Source of the DNA: Clostridiales bacterium
GTDB taxonomy: Bacteria > Bacillota > Clostridia > Oscillospirales > Oscillospiraceae
Assembly (NCBI GenBank): GCA_004557075.1
Contig: SFEX01000008.1
Location: 124,001 to 188,000, forward strand
Direction: 5' to 3'
Length of the DNA: 64,000 nucleotides
The notes below the pieces were generated by a model, which did not search any database, had not been told where the DNA came from, and saw only the letters and a program-made list of their open reading frames with translations. The translations under genes were made by a program, and so were the position numbers. Positions 8,819 to 16,971 of the stretch are shown piece after piece (the first letter of the stretch is position 1; each line of letters opens with the position of its first letter).

Positions 8819-9453
8819 AAATTATCAATGCTGATGTTCAGTTTATTACCCCTGTTGATGGTGCTGTGATCCTGAAGCGCCTTGAAGAATGTGGGCGTGT
8901 CTGCTACAAATCGGAAGATAAGATCACGGAAGGTTCCGCTGAAAAGTTCATTGCCGGTATCATCAAGCGGGGCCATGAAGCCGTTCTGGAACACTGTTCC
9001 TTCACGGTGAAGTTCATCTGTGATCGTGGTGTTTCTCATGAGATCGTGCGCCACCGTCTGGCCGCATACTGTCAGGAATCCACCCGCTATTGCAATTACA
9101 GCAAGGAAGGCTTTGGTTCTGAAATCACCGTGATCCGCCCCTGTTTCCTGAACCCCAACACTGATGGTTGGAACCTGTGGGAAGAAGGTTGCCTTGCCGC
9201 TGAACAGGCTTATTTCAACCTTCTGAATTACGGGTGTACCGCACAGGAAGCCCGTTCTGTTCTGCCCAACAGCCTGAAAACTGAAGTGGTCATGACCGCT
9301 GACATTCGTGAATGGCGGCACTTCCTGAAGTTGCGCTGTTCCAAGGCCGCACATCCCCAAATGCGTGAAGTGGCCCTAAAGCTGTTGGATATGGTTCACG
9401 CCAAGATCCCGGTTCTGTTCGATGATATTTGGAGTGAATACCATGAACTTTAA
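8815..9453 (+). CDS. thyX: FAD-dependent thymidylate synthase
   Basis: A 212-residue protein, close to the usual ThyX length. The ThyX signature RHRxxxxxxxSxR is seen as RHRLAAYCQESTRY near 80, with a preceding HEAVLEHCSFTVKF and a C-terminal RHFLKLRCSKAAHPQMRE. ThyX makes dTMP from dUMP using FAD, NADPH and methylene-tetrahydrofolate. In the phage it would supply thymidylate for replication. It is embedded in a nucleotide-metabolism cassette with HD and DUF1599 genes. Confidence 0.95.
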   Translation: MKIINADVQFITPVDGAVILKRLEECGRVCYKSEDKITEGSAEKFIAGIIKRGHEAVLEHCSFTVKFICDRGVSHEIVRHRLAAYCQESTRYCNYSKEGFGSEITVIRPCFLNPNTDGWNLWEEGCLAAEQAYFNLLNYGCTAQEARSVLPNSLKTEVVMTADIREWRHFLKLRCSKAAHPQMREVALKLLDMVHAKIPVLFDDIWSEYHEL

Positions 9454-9790
9454 GAAGGCTGGCGGCAAAATCTTTGGCGTGGCCTTGAATAAGGCCGAAC
9501 AAAGGGCCTTGGATCAGGAAATAAAAAAGCAGATAGTTGAAAACGATACCCAATTCAGCATTGACAATGATTCTTCCATCCTGTGGATGCTTCATGTTCA
9601 TTTCGGGTTCGGCCCCAAGCGTTTGAAGAAGGCGTGGAAGCTGTTCTATGCCGAAAATATCAAATTGCGGGATCATTACCTGATGGATGCTGAAGATGGT
9701 GGTTGGCTTTGCCGCCAAAAGCTGAAAGGTATTGGGTGTGATGTAGAAGCATGGTATCAGGAAGAAAGGACGGTGAAACCCGATGCCTAA
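9443..9790 (+). CDS. Phage protein of unknown function, 115 aa
   Basis: The ATG at 9443 is chosen because GGAGTGAATACC precedes it; an in-frame upstream start at 9422 lies inside thyX. The protein is charged and helical, with a LHVHFGFGPKRLKKAWKLFY segment. Proteins of this type are common in clostridial prophages between replication and late genes, but I cannot name a function. Confidence 0.72.
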   Translation: MNFKKAGGKIFGVALNKAEQRALDQEIKKQIVENDTQFSIDNDSSILWMLHVHFGFGPKRLKKAWKLFYAENIKLRDHYLMDAEDGGWLCRQKLKGIGCDVEAWYQEERTVKPDA

Positions 9791-9989
9791 ACCTTGGGAA
9801 AATGCTGAAGGCTATAATGATCCTACGGCCTATCACGGCACAAAGAACATCATTCGGGAAGAAGATGAACAGCAGAAGCGGGTGAACACCCTGATCTTCG
9901 TCCTGAAGTACATCATCCGTTTGGCTGGCTTTGAACTGCTGAACAGAATTGAAATTCGTGAACGCAAGAGCGGGAGGGAATACCGATGA
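9783..9989 (+). CDS. Small phage protein, 68 aa
   Basis: The gene overlaps both neighbours by a few bases (8 upstream, 4 downstream), which supports it being real. The N-terminal half is polar; the C-terminal half has a mildly hydrophobic NTLIFVLKYIIRLAGFELL stretch that could be an amphipathic or weak membrane helix. No family recognised. Confidence 0.65.
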   Translation: MPKPWENAEGYNDPTAYHGTKNIIREEDEQQKRVNTLIFVLKYIIRLAGFELLNRIEIRERKSGREYR

Positions 9990-10216
9990 AGCCGGTTCAC
10001 ACAGAAACAGTCAACACAATCTTCACCGCTGAAGGGTGTTTTGATTTACCAGCAACCGTGATGCAATCCCCCGGTGATGCCCCGGTGGTTGAAACCTGTT
10101 GGGAGTTGTCACCGGAAGAATTGGCCGTGGTTCAGCAGACCGGCAAAGTTTACCTTTCGATTGTGGGAGGTCAACCGCCCGTGTGCTTGTCTGTGGTCAG
10201 CTTGCAAGAACCCTAA
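9986..10216 (+). CDS. Small phage protein, 76 aa
   Basis: The start lies in an ATGA overlap with the previous gene. The product is acidic and probably beta-rich (ELSPEELAVVQQTGKVYLSIVGG). It is the last gene of the early block, just before the AT-rich repeat region. Function unknown. Confidence 0.65.
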   Translation: MKPVHTETVNTIFTAEGCFDLPATVMQSPGDAPVVETCWELSPEELAVVQQTGKVYLSIVGGQPPVCLSVVSLQEP

Positions 10217-10250
10217 AATAGTTGTTGGGGTGGTGGGTGGAACGGATGCG

Positions 10251-10480
10251 GAACAGATGTTTTTTATATATCTGTGACGCTGGAAACCCTTGAAAACAGC
10301 GGGATTTATTGATTATAGAACAGATGGAACAGATGTTATATTTCTTAAATATAAAATATAAAAAATATATAAAGAAGTATAACTATATAAGAGAATGCAA
10401 AAGTATCTGTTCTATCTGTTCTATTCTCTGAAAATGCTGATAAATCAAGGGTTTTTCAATCCACCTGAACAGAACAGATG
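10251..10480 (+). repeat. GAACAGAT repeat array around an AT-rich core
   Basis: Six exact GAACAGAT units occur: forward at 10251, 10318, 10327 and 10472, and reverse (ATCTGTTC) at 10405 and 10414. The 10318/10327 and 10405/10414 pairs are each spaced 9 bp and face each other across a very A/T-rich stretch (10336-10404). A half unit, GAACAG, sits at 10467. The layout suggests a multi-site binding region for a phage regulator, or an iteron-type origin with an unwinding element. It lies immediately upstream of the sigma-like regulator gene. Confidence 0.6.
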
Positions 10481-10502
10481 TGCAGAAAGGATGTGTTACA
10501 TA

Positions 10503-10973
10503 GTGACTGATAAGGAACTTTCCCAACGGGCCAAAGATTATTTTGCCCAAATCAGAAAAACAGATCGCTTGATCAAGCGGCTGACAGATACGGTGTTCAC
10601 CTTGCGTTCCAGCTTGACTTCCCAAAGCTATGAACTGAACCCTGATAAGGTACAGACTTCAGGCCCGAAAAACACCCTTGAAGAAACGGTTGCCAAGATC
10701 GTTGACCTTGAAGCCGATATTAACCGGCGCATTGATGAACTTGTTGATATGAAACAAGAAGCCTTCACCATGATCAATCGGATTCCTGATCTTGATCAGC
10801 AAAATATTCTGATCGGGCGCTATATTCAGTTGAAAAAGTGGGAAGATATTGCCCTTGAACTTAACTTTTCAATTCAATGGGTGTATGAACTTCACGGGAA
10901 AGGTTTGCTTGCTTTCTCCCAAGCGAACAGCGAGTTTTTCAGGAACAGAGAAAAACAGAGTGCCACCGCTTGA
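10503..10973 (+). CDS. DUF1492/sigma-70 region 4-like late regulator
   Basis: Start GTG 10503 follows AGAAAGGATG; an in-frame ATG at 10491 is an alternative, and the frame upstream to 10395 is probably not translated. The 156-residue product has a long helical N-terminal region and a C-terminal helix-turn-helix-like part (NILIGRYIQLKKWEDIALEL, then FSIQWVYELHGKGL) resembling sigma-70 region 4 and the DUF1492/ArpU proteins that precede phage terminase genes. It probably activates the late operon. Confidence 0.78.
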   Translation: MTDKELSQRAKDYFAQIRKTDRLIKRLTDTVFTLRSSLTSQSYELNPDKVQTSGPKNTLEETVAKIVDLEADINRRIDELVDMKQEAFTMINRIPDLDQQNILIGRYIQLKKWEDIALELNFSIQWVYELHGKGLLAFSQANSEFFRNREKQSATA

Positions 10974-11013
10974 AAACAGAGTTTATTCTATGAGATAATC
11001 TATTTATGAAATT

Positions 11014-11041
11014 GCGCCTACGGGAAACCGGGGCGCTTTTC
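11014..11041 (+). terminator. Hairpin terminator before the late operon
   Basis: A stem of GCGCC and CGG pairs with CCG and GGCGC around a GAAA loop, followed by TTTTC. It separates the regulator from the terminase genes, so late transcription may need antitermination or a promoter downstream. Confidence 0.6.
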
Positions 11042-11069
11042 TTATACCTGACAGAAAGGGGTGAATACC

Positions 11070-11561
11070 TTGACCAAAAAGCAGAAGCGATTTGTTGAAG
11101 AATACTTGATCGACCTGAACGCAACACAGGCCACAATTCGGGCAGGATATTCCCCCGACACCGCACAGCAGATGGGTTCTGAAAACCTGTCAAAACCTGT
11201 TATCAAAAATGCTATTGACAGGGCCATAGCTGACCGGAGCCGCCGAACCGGTATCAATCAGGATCGTGTAATTCAGGAAATCGCAAAGTTGGCCTTCCTG
11301 AACCCTGTTGATGTGATTGATATGGATGAAGCCACCGTAAAGGGTGAAGCCAATCGGGATGATACGGCCTGTATTGCTTCTGTCAAATTGAAAGTGATCC
11401 CCACAGAGGATGGGAACATTACTGAACGGGAAGTAAAAACCTATGACAAGCTGAAGGCCCTTGAACTATTGGGAAAACACCTTGGAATGTTTAATGATAA
11501 ATTGAAGCTGGATGGATATGTTCCCGTGGTGATCGTGGGGGATGATCAGCTTGAAGATTGA
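11070..11561 (+). CDS. Terminase small subunit
   Basis: The start TTG 11070 sits 6 bases after AGGGGTG; GTG 11061 lies inside that site. The product begins LTKKQKRFVEEYLIDLNATQ then AAIRAGYS-like text, the standard N-terminal helix-turn-helix of PBSX/SPP1-type small terminases. It ends with a coiled region containing VKTYDKLKALELLGKHLGMF, the typical oligomerisation segment. It recognises packaging sites and loads the large subunit, whose gene overlaps by 20 bp. Confidence 0.92.
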   Translation: MTKKQKRFVEEYLIDLNATQATIRAGYSPDTAQQMGSENLSKPVIKNAIDRAIADRSRRTGINQDRVIQEIAKLAFLNPVDVIDMDEATVKGEANRDDTACIASVKLKVIPTEDGNITEREVKTYDKLKALELLGKHLGMFNDKLKLDGYVPVVIVGDDQLED

Positions 11562-12873
11562 CCCCAAGGCAAAGGTGATCCGCCTTCCTGAAGTGGTGGG
11601 CAAAGGTTACGCCACCTTCTGGAACTTCAAAGGCCGTTACCGGGTGTGCAAGGGTTCCCGTGCTTCCAAGAAATCCAAAACCACGGCCCTGAACATCATC
11701 AAGCGAATGATGGAATACCCGGAAGCCAACACCCTTGTTGTTCGTAAGGTATTCAGAACATTGAAAGATTCCTGTTTTACTGAACTGAAATGGGCAATCA
11801 ACCGGCTTGGGGTCCAGGCATATTGGGAGATCAAGGAAAGCCCCCTTGAAATGACCTATAAGCCAACCGGCCAAAAAATCTATTTCCGGGGCCTTGATGA
11901 TCCCCTGAAGGTTACTTCCATCACCGTTGAAATTGGTTATCTATGCTGGTGCTGGATTGAGGAAGCATATGAAATCATGAATGAATCTGATTTTGATATG
12001 CTTGATGAATCCATCCGTGGTGCTATTCCACCGGAAACCGGCCTGTTCAAGCAAATCACGCTGACCTTCAACCCGTGGAATGAAAAACACTGGATCAGGA
12101 AGCGGTTCTTTGGTGAGATCACCGGCAAGGATGCCCAAGGAAACCCCACATACAAATTCCATGATAGCTGGACTTCCCCGGATGGTCAGATTTTCGCCAC
12201 AACCACCAATTACCTGTGTAATGAATGGCTGGATGAATCCGATCTGAAGGTTTTTGAAAACATGAAGGCCAATAACCCCCGGCGCTACAAAGTGGCTGGC
12301 CTTGGGGGTTGGGGCATTGTGGATGGCCTGATTTATGAGAAATGGCGGGAAGAAGCCTTTGACATTCAGGCCATTGCCAAGAAGCCTGATGTGAAAAGCG
12401 CCTTTGGCCTTGACTTTGGTTATACCAATGACCCCACGGCCCTGTTCTGTGGGCTGGTTAGCCAAAAGGAAAGAACCATTTGGGTTTTTGATGAACTGTA
12501 TGAAAAGGCCCTGACCAACCGGGCAATCTGTGAGCGGGTAACCGCCATGGGTTACGCCAAGGAACGGATCAAGGCCGATTGTGCAGAGCCGAAAAGCATT
12601 GATGAATTGCGGGAAGCTGGCCTGTACCATGTAAGAGCCGCCCGGAAGGGCAAGGATAGCGTGAACAATGGCATTCAGTATATTCAGGATTACACGATCA
12701 TCATTCACCCCCGGTGTGTGAATTTCATCACTGAAATTTCAAACTACACTTGGGATGAAGATAAATTTGGGGCCAAGATCAATGTTCCCATTGATGATTT
12801 CAACCACCTGATGGATGCCATGCGCTATGCGCTGGAAGATGTTCTGGTTGGCCCCGCTTTCAGCTTTGATTAA
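11542..12873 (+). CDS. Terminase large subunit (PBSX family)
   Basis: A 443-residue packaging motor. The ATPase domain has a Walker A-like KGSRASKKSKT near 38-48 and a Walker B region ending WIEEAYE near 135-140, followed by LTFNPWNEKHW coupling text. The RNase H-fold nuclease domain has GLDFGYTNDPTA near 292 and a final DDFNHLMDAMRYA metal-binding helix. It cuts concatemeric DNA and pumps it into proheads. Length and motif spacing are normal. Confidence 0.95.
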   Translation: MISLKIDPKAKVIRLPEVVGKGYATFWNFKGRYRVCKGSRASKKSKTTALNIIKRMMEYPEANTLVVRKVFRTLKDSCFTELKWAINRLGVQAYWEIKESPLEMTYKPTGQKIYFRGLDDPLKVTSITVEIGYLCWCWIEEAYEIMNESDFDMLDESIRGAIPPETGLFKQITLTFNPWNEKHWIRKRFFGEITGKDAQGNPTYKFHDSWTSPDGQIFATTTNYLCNEWLDESDLKVFENMKANNPRRYKVAGLGGWGIVDGLIYEKWREEAFDIQAIAKKPDVKSAFGLDFGYTNDPTALFCGLVSQKERTIWVFDELYEKALTNRAICERVTAMGYAKERIKADCAEPKSIDELREAGLYHVRAARKGKDSVNNGIQYIQDYTIIIHPRCVNFITEISNYTWDEDKFGAKINVPIDDFNHLMDAMRYALEDVLVGPAFSFD

Positions 12874-12953
12874 CGCATTAGTAACAAAATGCCCTGAAAA
12901 CCGTGTGTTTTTGGGGTTCTGTTTTTATTGAGCAATAGAAAGGGGCGTTTCCA

Positions 12954-13319
12954 ATGAAGAAAATGCTTCGTGTGGTTTCGGTGTTGGGAACGCCTTACAC
13001 GATTTTTGAGGGAACCACGATTGACTTTCCTGATCTGTCTGATTGTGATGGGTATTGTGATACCACCATCAAGAAGATTGTGGTTTCTGATATGTCGGAA
13101 GCTGAAGGAAGGCCCGGAGCCAAGGCGGACTTGAACCACTATAAACGAAAGGTGATCCGCCATGAACTGATTCACGCAATTTTGTTTGAATCTGGCCTGT
13201 CAAACAATTCTTGGGCCGAAAATGAAGAACTGGTGGATTGGATAGCCATTCAGTTTCCAAAATTGGAAGCCTTGTTTCAGCAAGCCGGGTGTAATGAACT
13301 TTTGAAGGAAGGTGCTTGA
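12954..13319 (+). CDS. Phage protein with HExxH metalloprotease-like motif
   Basis: A 121-residue protein. RHELIHAILFESGL near residues 64-77 provides an HExxH zinc motif, with a downstream Glu in NEELVDWIAIQF as a plausible third ligand, the arrangement of small M78/SprT-like phage proteins. It lies between terminase and portal genes, where such proteins are common in clostridial myophages. The substrate is unknown. A strong AGAAAGGGG site precedes the ATG. Confidence 0.7.
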   Translation: MKKMLRVVSVLGTPYTIFEGTTIDFPDLSDCDGYCDTTIKKIVVSDMSEAEGRPGAKADLNHYKRKVIRHELIHAILFESGLSNNSWAENEELVDWIAIQFPKLEALFQQAGCNELLKEGA

Positions 13320-13324
13320 TCTTG

Positions 13325-14809
13325 ATGCCTATTTATACTGAAACAGACCGGATCAACCGCCTGATCCTTCAGGGTGGAAGAACCGGCATGACGGAACTTC
13401 AGTTTTTCGCCGCTGAAATCAAAGAATGGAAAGACAGCCCCCGCCGAAAGGATCAGCTTACCGGTGATCTGTACTATGTCGGGAAGCATGACATTCTTCA
13501 CCGTCAAAGAACTATCATTGGGGCTGATGGAAAACTTCAGGTTGTTCAGAATCTTCCGAACAACCGGATTGTGAATAACCAATATGCCTTGATGGTGGAT
13601 CAGAAAACCAACTATCTTGTGGGAAAGCCATTCACCATGAACTGTGAAAACAAAACCTATGTGGATTTGCTTTCCAAAGTGTTCAACCGGCGTTTTCAGC
13701 GCCTTTTGAAGTATGTGTGTGAAGATTCCCTGAATGGCGGTATTGGATGGCTGTACCCCTATTATGACGATAAGGGGCGGTTGGTGTTCAAACATTATCC
13801 CGCCTATGACATTCTTCCTTTTTGGAAGGATGATGATCACACAATCCTTGATTGTGCGATTCGGTTGTACCCCCAAGAGGTTTGGAACGGGTATCAGAAA
13901 GAAATTGTTGAAAAGGTTGAAATCTTCAAATCTGATGGCCTTTGGCGTTACATCTATCAAAATGATATGTTGACCCCGGATGTGGATGCCGGGGAACATG
14001 AAAACTATTTTGCTGTGGTGGATGGTGAAGGTTCAGTTGAAGAATACAACTGGACTGAAATTCCCCTGATCCCGTTCAAGTACAACAAGCAGGAACTTCC
14101 CCTGATCAATCGGGTAAAGACCCTTCAGGACGGAATCAACACCATGCTTTCCGACTTTGAAAACAATATGCAAGAGGACGCACGGAACACCATTCTGATC
14201 CTGAAGAATTATGACGGTCAGGATTTGGGAGAATTCCGCCGTAACCTTTCCACATTCGGAGCCGTGAAAGTGCGTGATGATGGCGGGGTTGAAACCCTTC
14301 AGGTTGAAATCAACGCTGAAAATTATAAAAGCGTTCTGGATTTGCTGAAAAAATCCCTGATTGAAAATGCCCGTGGCTATGATGCCAAGGATGATCGCCT
14401 TTCCGGGAATCCAAACCAGATGAACATTCAATCCATGTATTCTGACATTGATCTGGATGCAAATGGTATGGAAACGGAATTTCAGGCCGCTTTTGAACAG
14501 TTGCTTTGGTTCATCAATCAGGATTTCAGCAACCGTGGCTTGGGTGACTTTGAAAATGAGGAAATCCAGATCATTTTTGACCGGGATATTCTGATCAATG
14601 AATCTGAAGCCATTGAAAACTGTTCCAAATCTGTTGGTATTCTGTCTGATGAAACCATTGTGGAACAGCACCCGTGGACAAAGGATGTTGAAATGGAATT
14701 GGCCCGGTTGAAGAAGGAAAAGGAAGAAGCCATGGAACAGGCCCAAGAATATTCCGGGGCCTTCAGAACCGGGACAAATCAGAATAAGGAAACGGGCGGG
14801 GATGAATAA
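13325..14809 (+). CDS. Portal protein (SPP1 gp6-like)
   Basis: About 494 residues. Recognisable portal text includes NNRIVNNQYALMVDQKTNYL near 80, YVCEDSLNGGIGWLYPYYD near 138 and the YDAKDDRLSGNPNQMNIQSM segment near 355. The C terminus is a charged coiled tail, as in SPP1-type portals. The dodecameric portal forms the DNA entry vertex and binds terminase. ATG 13325 is preferred; TTG 13316 overlaps the upstream stop and is an alternative. Confidence 0.93.
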   Translation: MPIYTETDRINRLILQGGRTGMTELQFFAAEIKEWKDSPRRKDQLTGDLYYVGKHDILHRQRTIIGADGKLQVVQNLPNNRIVNNQYALMVDQKTNYLVGKPFTMNCENKTYVDLLSKVFNRRFQRLLKYVCEDSLNGGIGWLYPYYDDKGRLVFKHYPAYDILPFWKDDDHTILDCAIRLYPQEVWNGYQKEIVEKVEIFKSDGLWRYIYQNDMLTPDVDAGEHENYFAVVDGEGSVEEYNWTEIPLIPFKYNKQELPLINRVKTLQDGINTMLSDFENNMQEDARNTILILKNYDGQDLGEFRRNLSTFGAVKVRDDGGVETLQVEINAENYKSVLDLLKKSLIENARGYDAKDDRLSGNPNQMNIQSMYSDIDLDANGMETEFQAAFEQLLWFINQDFSNRGLGDFENEEIQIIFDRDILINESEAIENCSKSVGILSDETIVEQHPWTKDVEMELARLKKEKEEAMEQAQEYSGAFRTGTNQNKETGGDE

Positions 14810-14827
14810 GCCCCGCCCTTCCTATAT

Positions 14828-14901
14828 GCCGGGGCAATAATGGGGCGGGCCGGGGTTCACCTCCTTACCCGGTCAAGGGTGCAATTCCCTTCCCCGGCAC
14901 C
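14828..14901 (+). tRNA. tRNA-like element, non-canonical (possibly degenerate)
   Basis: A perfect 7-bp acceptor-like stem (GCCGGGG with CCCCGGC), a 5-bp T-arm (AAGGG, loop TGCAATT, CCCTT) and a terminal ACC give a 71-nt body of tRNA length. I cannot fold a normal D-arm or a 5-bp/7-nt anticodon arm from the 40 central bases; the best central pairing leaves a 10-nt loop with a bulge. It directly precedes two intact tRNAs. It may be a decayed tRNA, an unusual tRNA or a tRNA-like transcript end. Confidence 0.4.
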
Positions 14902-14907
14902 TTTTAT

Positions 14908-14982
14908 GGCGTGTTGGTCAAGCGGTTAAGACACCGCCCTTTCACGGCGGTAACATGGGTTCGACCCCCGTACACGCCACCA
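14908..14982 (+). tRNA. tRNA-Glu (TTC)
   Basis: Acceptor GGCGTGT pairs with ACACGCC, D-stem GTC/GAC, anticodon stem CCGCC/GGCGG around loop CTTTCAC giving anticodon TTC, T-arm GGG-TTCGACC-CCC type, and an encoded CCA end. It lies within the phage structural operon, between the portal and MuF genes. It would be processed out of the late transcript and help read GAA codons, which the phage uses heavily. Confidence 0.95.
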
Positions 14983-14985
14983 TTT

Positions 14986-15072
14986 GCCGGGTTGGTGAAA
15001 CAGGCAGACACAGCGGGTTCAAAACCCGCCGCCTTCAAAAGCGTATGGGTTCAAATCCCATACCCGGCACCA
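14986..15072 (+). tRNA. tRNA-Leu (CAA)
   Basis: A class II tRNA of 87 nt: acceptor GCCGGGT/ACCCGGC, anticodon stem GCGGG/CCCGC with loop TTCAAAA giving anticodon CAA, a long variable arm, T-arm TATGGG-TTCAAAT-CCCATA and an encoded CCA. It reads TTG, a leucine codon common in this prophage (and also used as several start codons). It is 3 bases downstream of tRNA-Glu. Confidence 0.95.
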
Positions 15073-15100
15073 CAATTCAGGAAAGGGGGATCAGCCCACC

Positions 15101-16720
15101 ATGAAAAATGCTGACTATTGGCGGGGCCGGTTCTCCATCTTGGAAGAAAGCGCCCATCAGGAAGCAGATCAGTACATTCAGAGCCTTGAAGAAATGTTCA
15201 TGGATGCCCAACGGACTGTTCAAGCTGATATTGAACGCTGGTATGGGCGCTTTGCTTCCAACAACGGGATCAGCCTGACGGAAGCCCGGAAGATGCTGAC
15301 CACCGGACAGCTTGAAGAATTCCGCTGGACTGTGGATCAGTATATCAAGATCGGGCAACAGGCCAATCTTTCCGCTGAATGGCTGAAGAAGCTGGAAAAT
15401 GCTTCTGCAAAATTCCATGTTTCCCGTTTGGAAGCCATTCAGACGCAAATTCAACAGCAGATTGAACTTCTGTATGGGAACCAGCTTGACGGGCTTGATT
15501 CTCTGTTGAAGAAGATTGCCGGTGATGGCTACACCCAAAGCGCCTTTGCCATTCAAAAAGGCATTGGCCTTGGGTGGGATATAACCGCCCTGAATCAGAA
15601 GAAACTTGAAACTTTACTTTCAAAGCCTTGGACAACGGACGGAAGAACCTTCAGTGATCGCATTTGGAGCAAGAAAAAGGAACTGGTGGGAAGTGTTCAA
15701 AAGGAACTGACACAGGGCCTTTTGCGTGGGGACAGCCCACAGAAGATCACGGATGCCATTAAGAACCGGTTCAATGTGTCCCGTTATCAGGCGGGGCGGC
15801 TGGTTCATACTGAAACCACCTATTTCAACGCCATTTCCACAAAGCAAGCCTATCAGGATTTGGGGGTTGAAAAAATTGAAATCTTGGAAACGCTGGATTC
15901 CCACACTTGCGAGATTTGCCAACCTCTTGATGGGGTGGTGATCCCGTTGTCCCAATACGAACCCGGCGTAACCGTTCCCCCGTTCCACCCGAATTGCCGG
16001 GGAACAACTTGCCCCCATTTTGCAGATATGGAAGGCGAAAGAGCCGCCCGGAATGCTGAAGGGAAAGTTTACTATGTCCCGGCCAATATGACATATACCC
16101 AATGGAAAAAGGCTTTTGTGGACGGCGGTTCCAAAGATGGTTTGACACCAGTTGCCGCAACTGCTATACTGGATTTGGTAGAACAGGCCACAGGCGCAAA
16201 ATTGGGTGCCCCTATGGATATTCAAGATGCAGTTACCGGGGCCAATCCGAATTATAAGCCCAGAACCCCGTATTCCGTGAACTGTCAGCGTTGTGTTCAG
16301 GCGTATGAGTTCCGCCGCCGTGGTTATGATGTAATTGCCAAGCCTAAACCTTCTACCAACAATATTATCACTTGGGGTTCTGAATGTTTCATCCAGCCGG
16401 GAGCCTATCAATATTCTTGGCAAGCCTTCACTCTGAACCAAACAGAAGCCGCCGTGAAAAAGACGCTGGCAAATGCCCCGGATGGTTCCAGATTTGCCAT
16501 TTATGTAAAGTGGCAAAGGAAATATGGTGGAAGCGCCCATGTTTTTATTGCTGAAAAAACAGGCGGCGTGGTTCGTTACCTCGATCCCCAAGTTGCGAGT
16601 ATGGATGCTTCTGACTACTTTTCCAAGGGTTCAAAGGGACGCTTTGGATATTTCAGAATGGATGATAAGCAACTGACCACTGATGCAAATATTATTTCTG
16701 CCACTGTGGAGGTGAAATAA
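15101..16720 (+). CDS. MuF minor head protein with C-terminal papain-fold toxin domain
   Basis: A 539-residue protein. Residues 1-330 are an SPP1 gp7/MuF head-morphogenesis protein, with LVHTETTYFNAISTKQAYQ and the metal-type DSHTCEICQPLDG and HPNCRGTTCP motifs near 265-305. Residues about 380-539 are unrelated to head assembly and resemble papain-fold toxin domains: SVNCQRCVQAYEFRRRGYDV near 391, GSAHVFIAEKTGG near 476 and RYLDPQ near 492, a plausible Cys-His-Asp triad. MuF proteins with polymorphic toxin C termini are known in temperate Firmicutes phages and may be delivered with the genome or released with virions. The gene immediately downstream fits an immunity role. Confidence 0.85.
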   Translation: MKNADYWRGRFSILEESAHQEADQYIQSLEEMFMDAQRTVQADIERWYGRFASNNGISLTEARKMLTTGQLEEFRWTVDQYIKIGQQANLSAEWLKKLENASAKFHVSRLEAIQTQIQQQIELLYGNQLDGLDSLLKKIAGDGYTQSAFAIQKGIGLGWDITALNQKKLETLLSKPWTTDGRTFSDRIWSKKKELVGSVQKELTQGLLRGDSPQKITDAIKNRFNVSRYQAGRLVHTETTYFNAISTKQAYQDLGVEKIEILETLDSHTCEICQPLDGVVIPLSQYEPGVTVPPFHPNCRGTTCPHFADMEGERAARNAEGKVYYVPANMTYTQWKKAFVDGGSKDGLTPVAATAILDLVEQATGAKLGAPMDIQDAVTGANPNYKPRTPYSVNCQRCVQAYEFRRRGYDVIAKPKPSTNNIITWGSECFIQPGAYQYSWQAFTLNQTEAAVKKTLANAPDGSRFAIYVKWQRKYGGSAHVFIAEKTGGVVRYLDPQVASMDASDYFSKGSKGRFGYFRMDDKQLTTDANIISATVEVK

Positions 16721-16721
16721 C

Positions 16722-16952
16722 ATGACCGAGAATGAAGCAAGGACTATCCTTCAGGATTACCGTGAAACGGATAATGATACCGGGGAAGAATACGGTTATG
16801 TTATCCAAGAATGTTGCGGAAAAGACGGTGAAGGATATGTGTTCCGCTGTAAGATTGAAGGCGTTGATTATGATACGCTGGATGATGTTATGAGGAACCT
16901 TCCTTTGATAGCCGTTTATCCTGATGGAACGGTTGTAAATGTTCCCACTTAA
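16722..16952 (+). CDS. Putative immunity protein for the MuF toxin
   Basis: A 76-residue acidic protein that begins one base after the toxin-MuF stop codon, with GGAGG upstream. It has a short helix (ENEARTILQDYR) and a beta-rich body (GYVFRCKIEGVDYDTLDDVM). Its size, charge and position directly after a toxin C-terminal domain, and before a terminator, fit a cognate immunity protein. This role is inferred from context only; no family is recognised. Confidence 0.6.
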   Translation: MTENEARTILQDYRETDNDTGEEYGYVIQECCGKDGEGYVFRCKIEGVDYDTLDDVMRNLPLIAVYPDGTVVNVPT

Positions 16953-16971
16953 AAACCTATATTGATGATTG

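Noticed and set aside
10251..10480. CRISPR-like array
   Set aside because: The units are only 8-9 bp, adjacent or irregularly spaced and in both orientations; there are no unique spacers of constant length.
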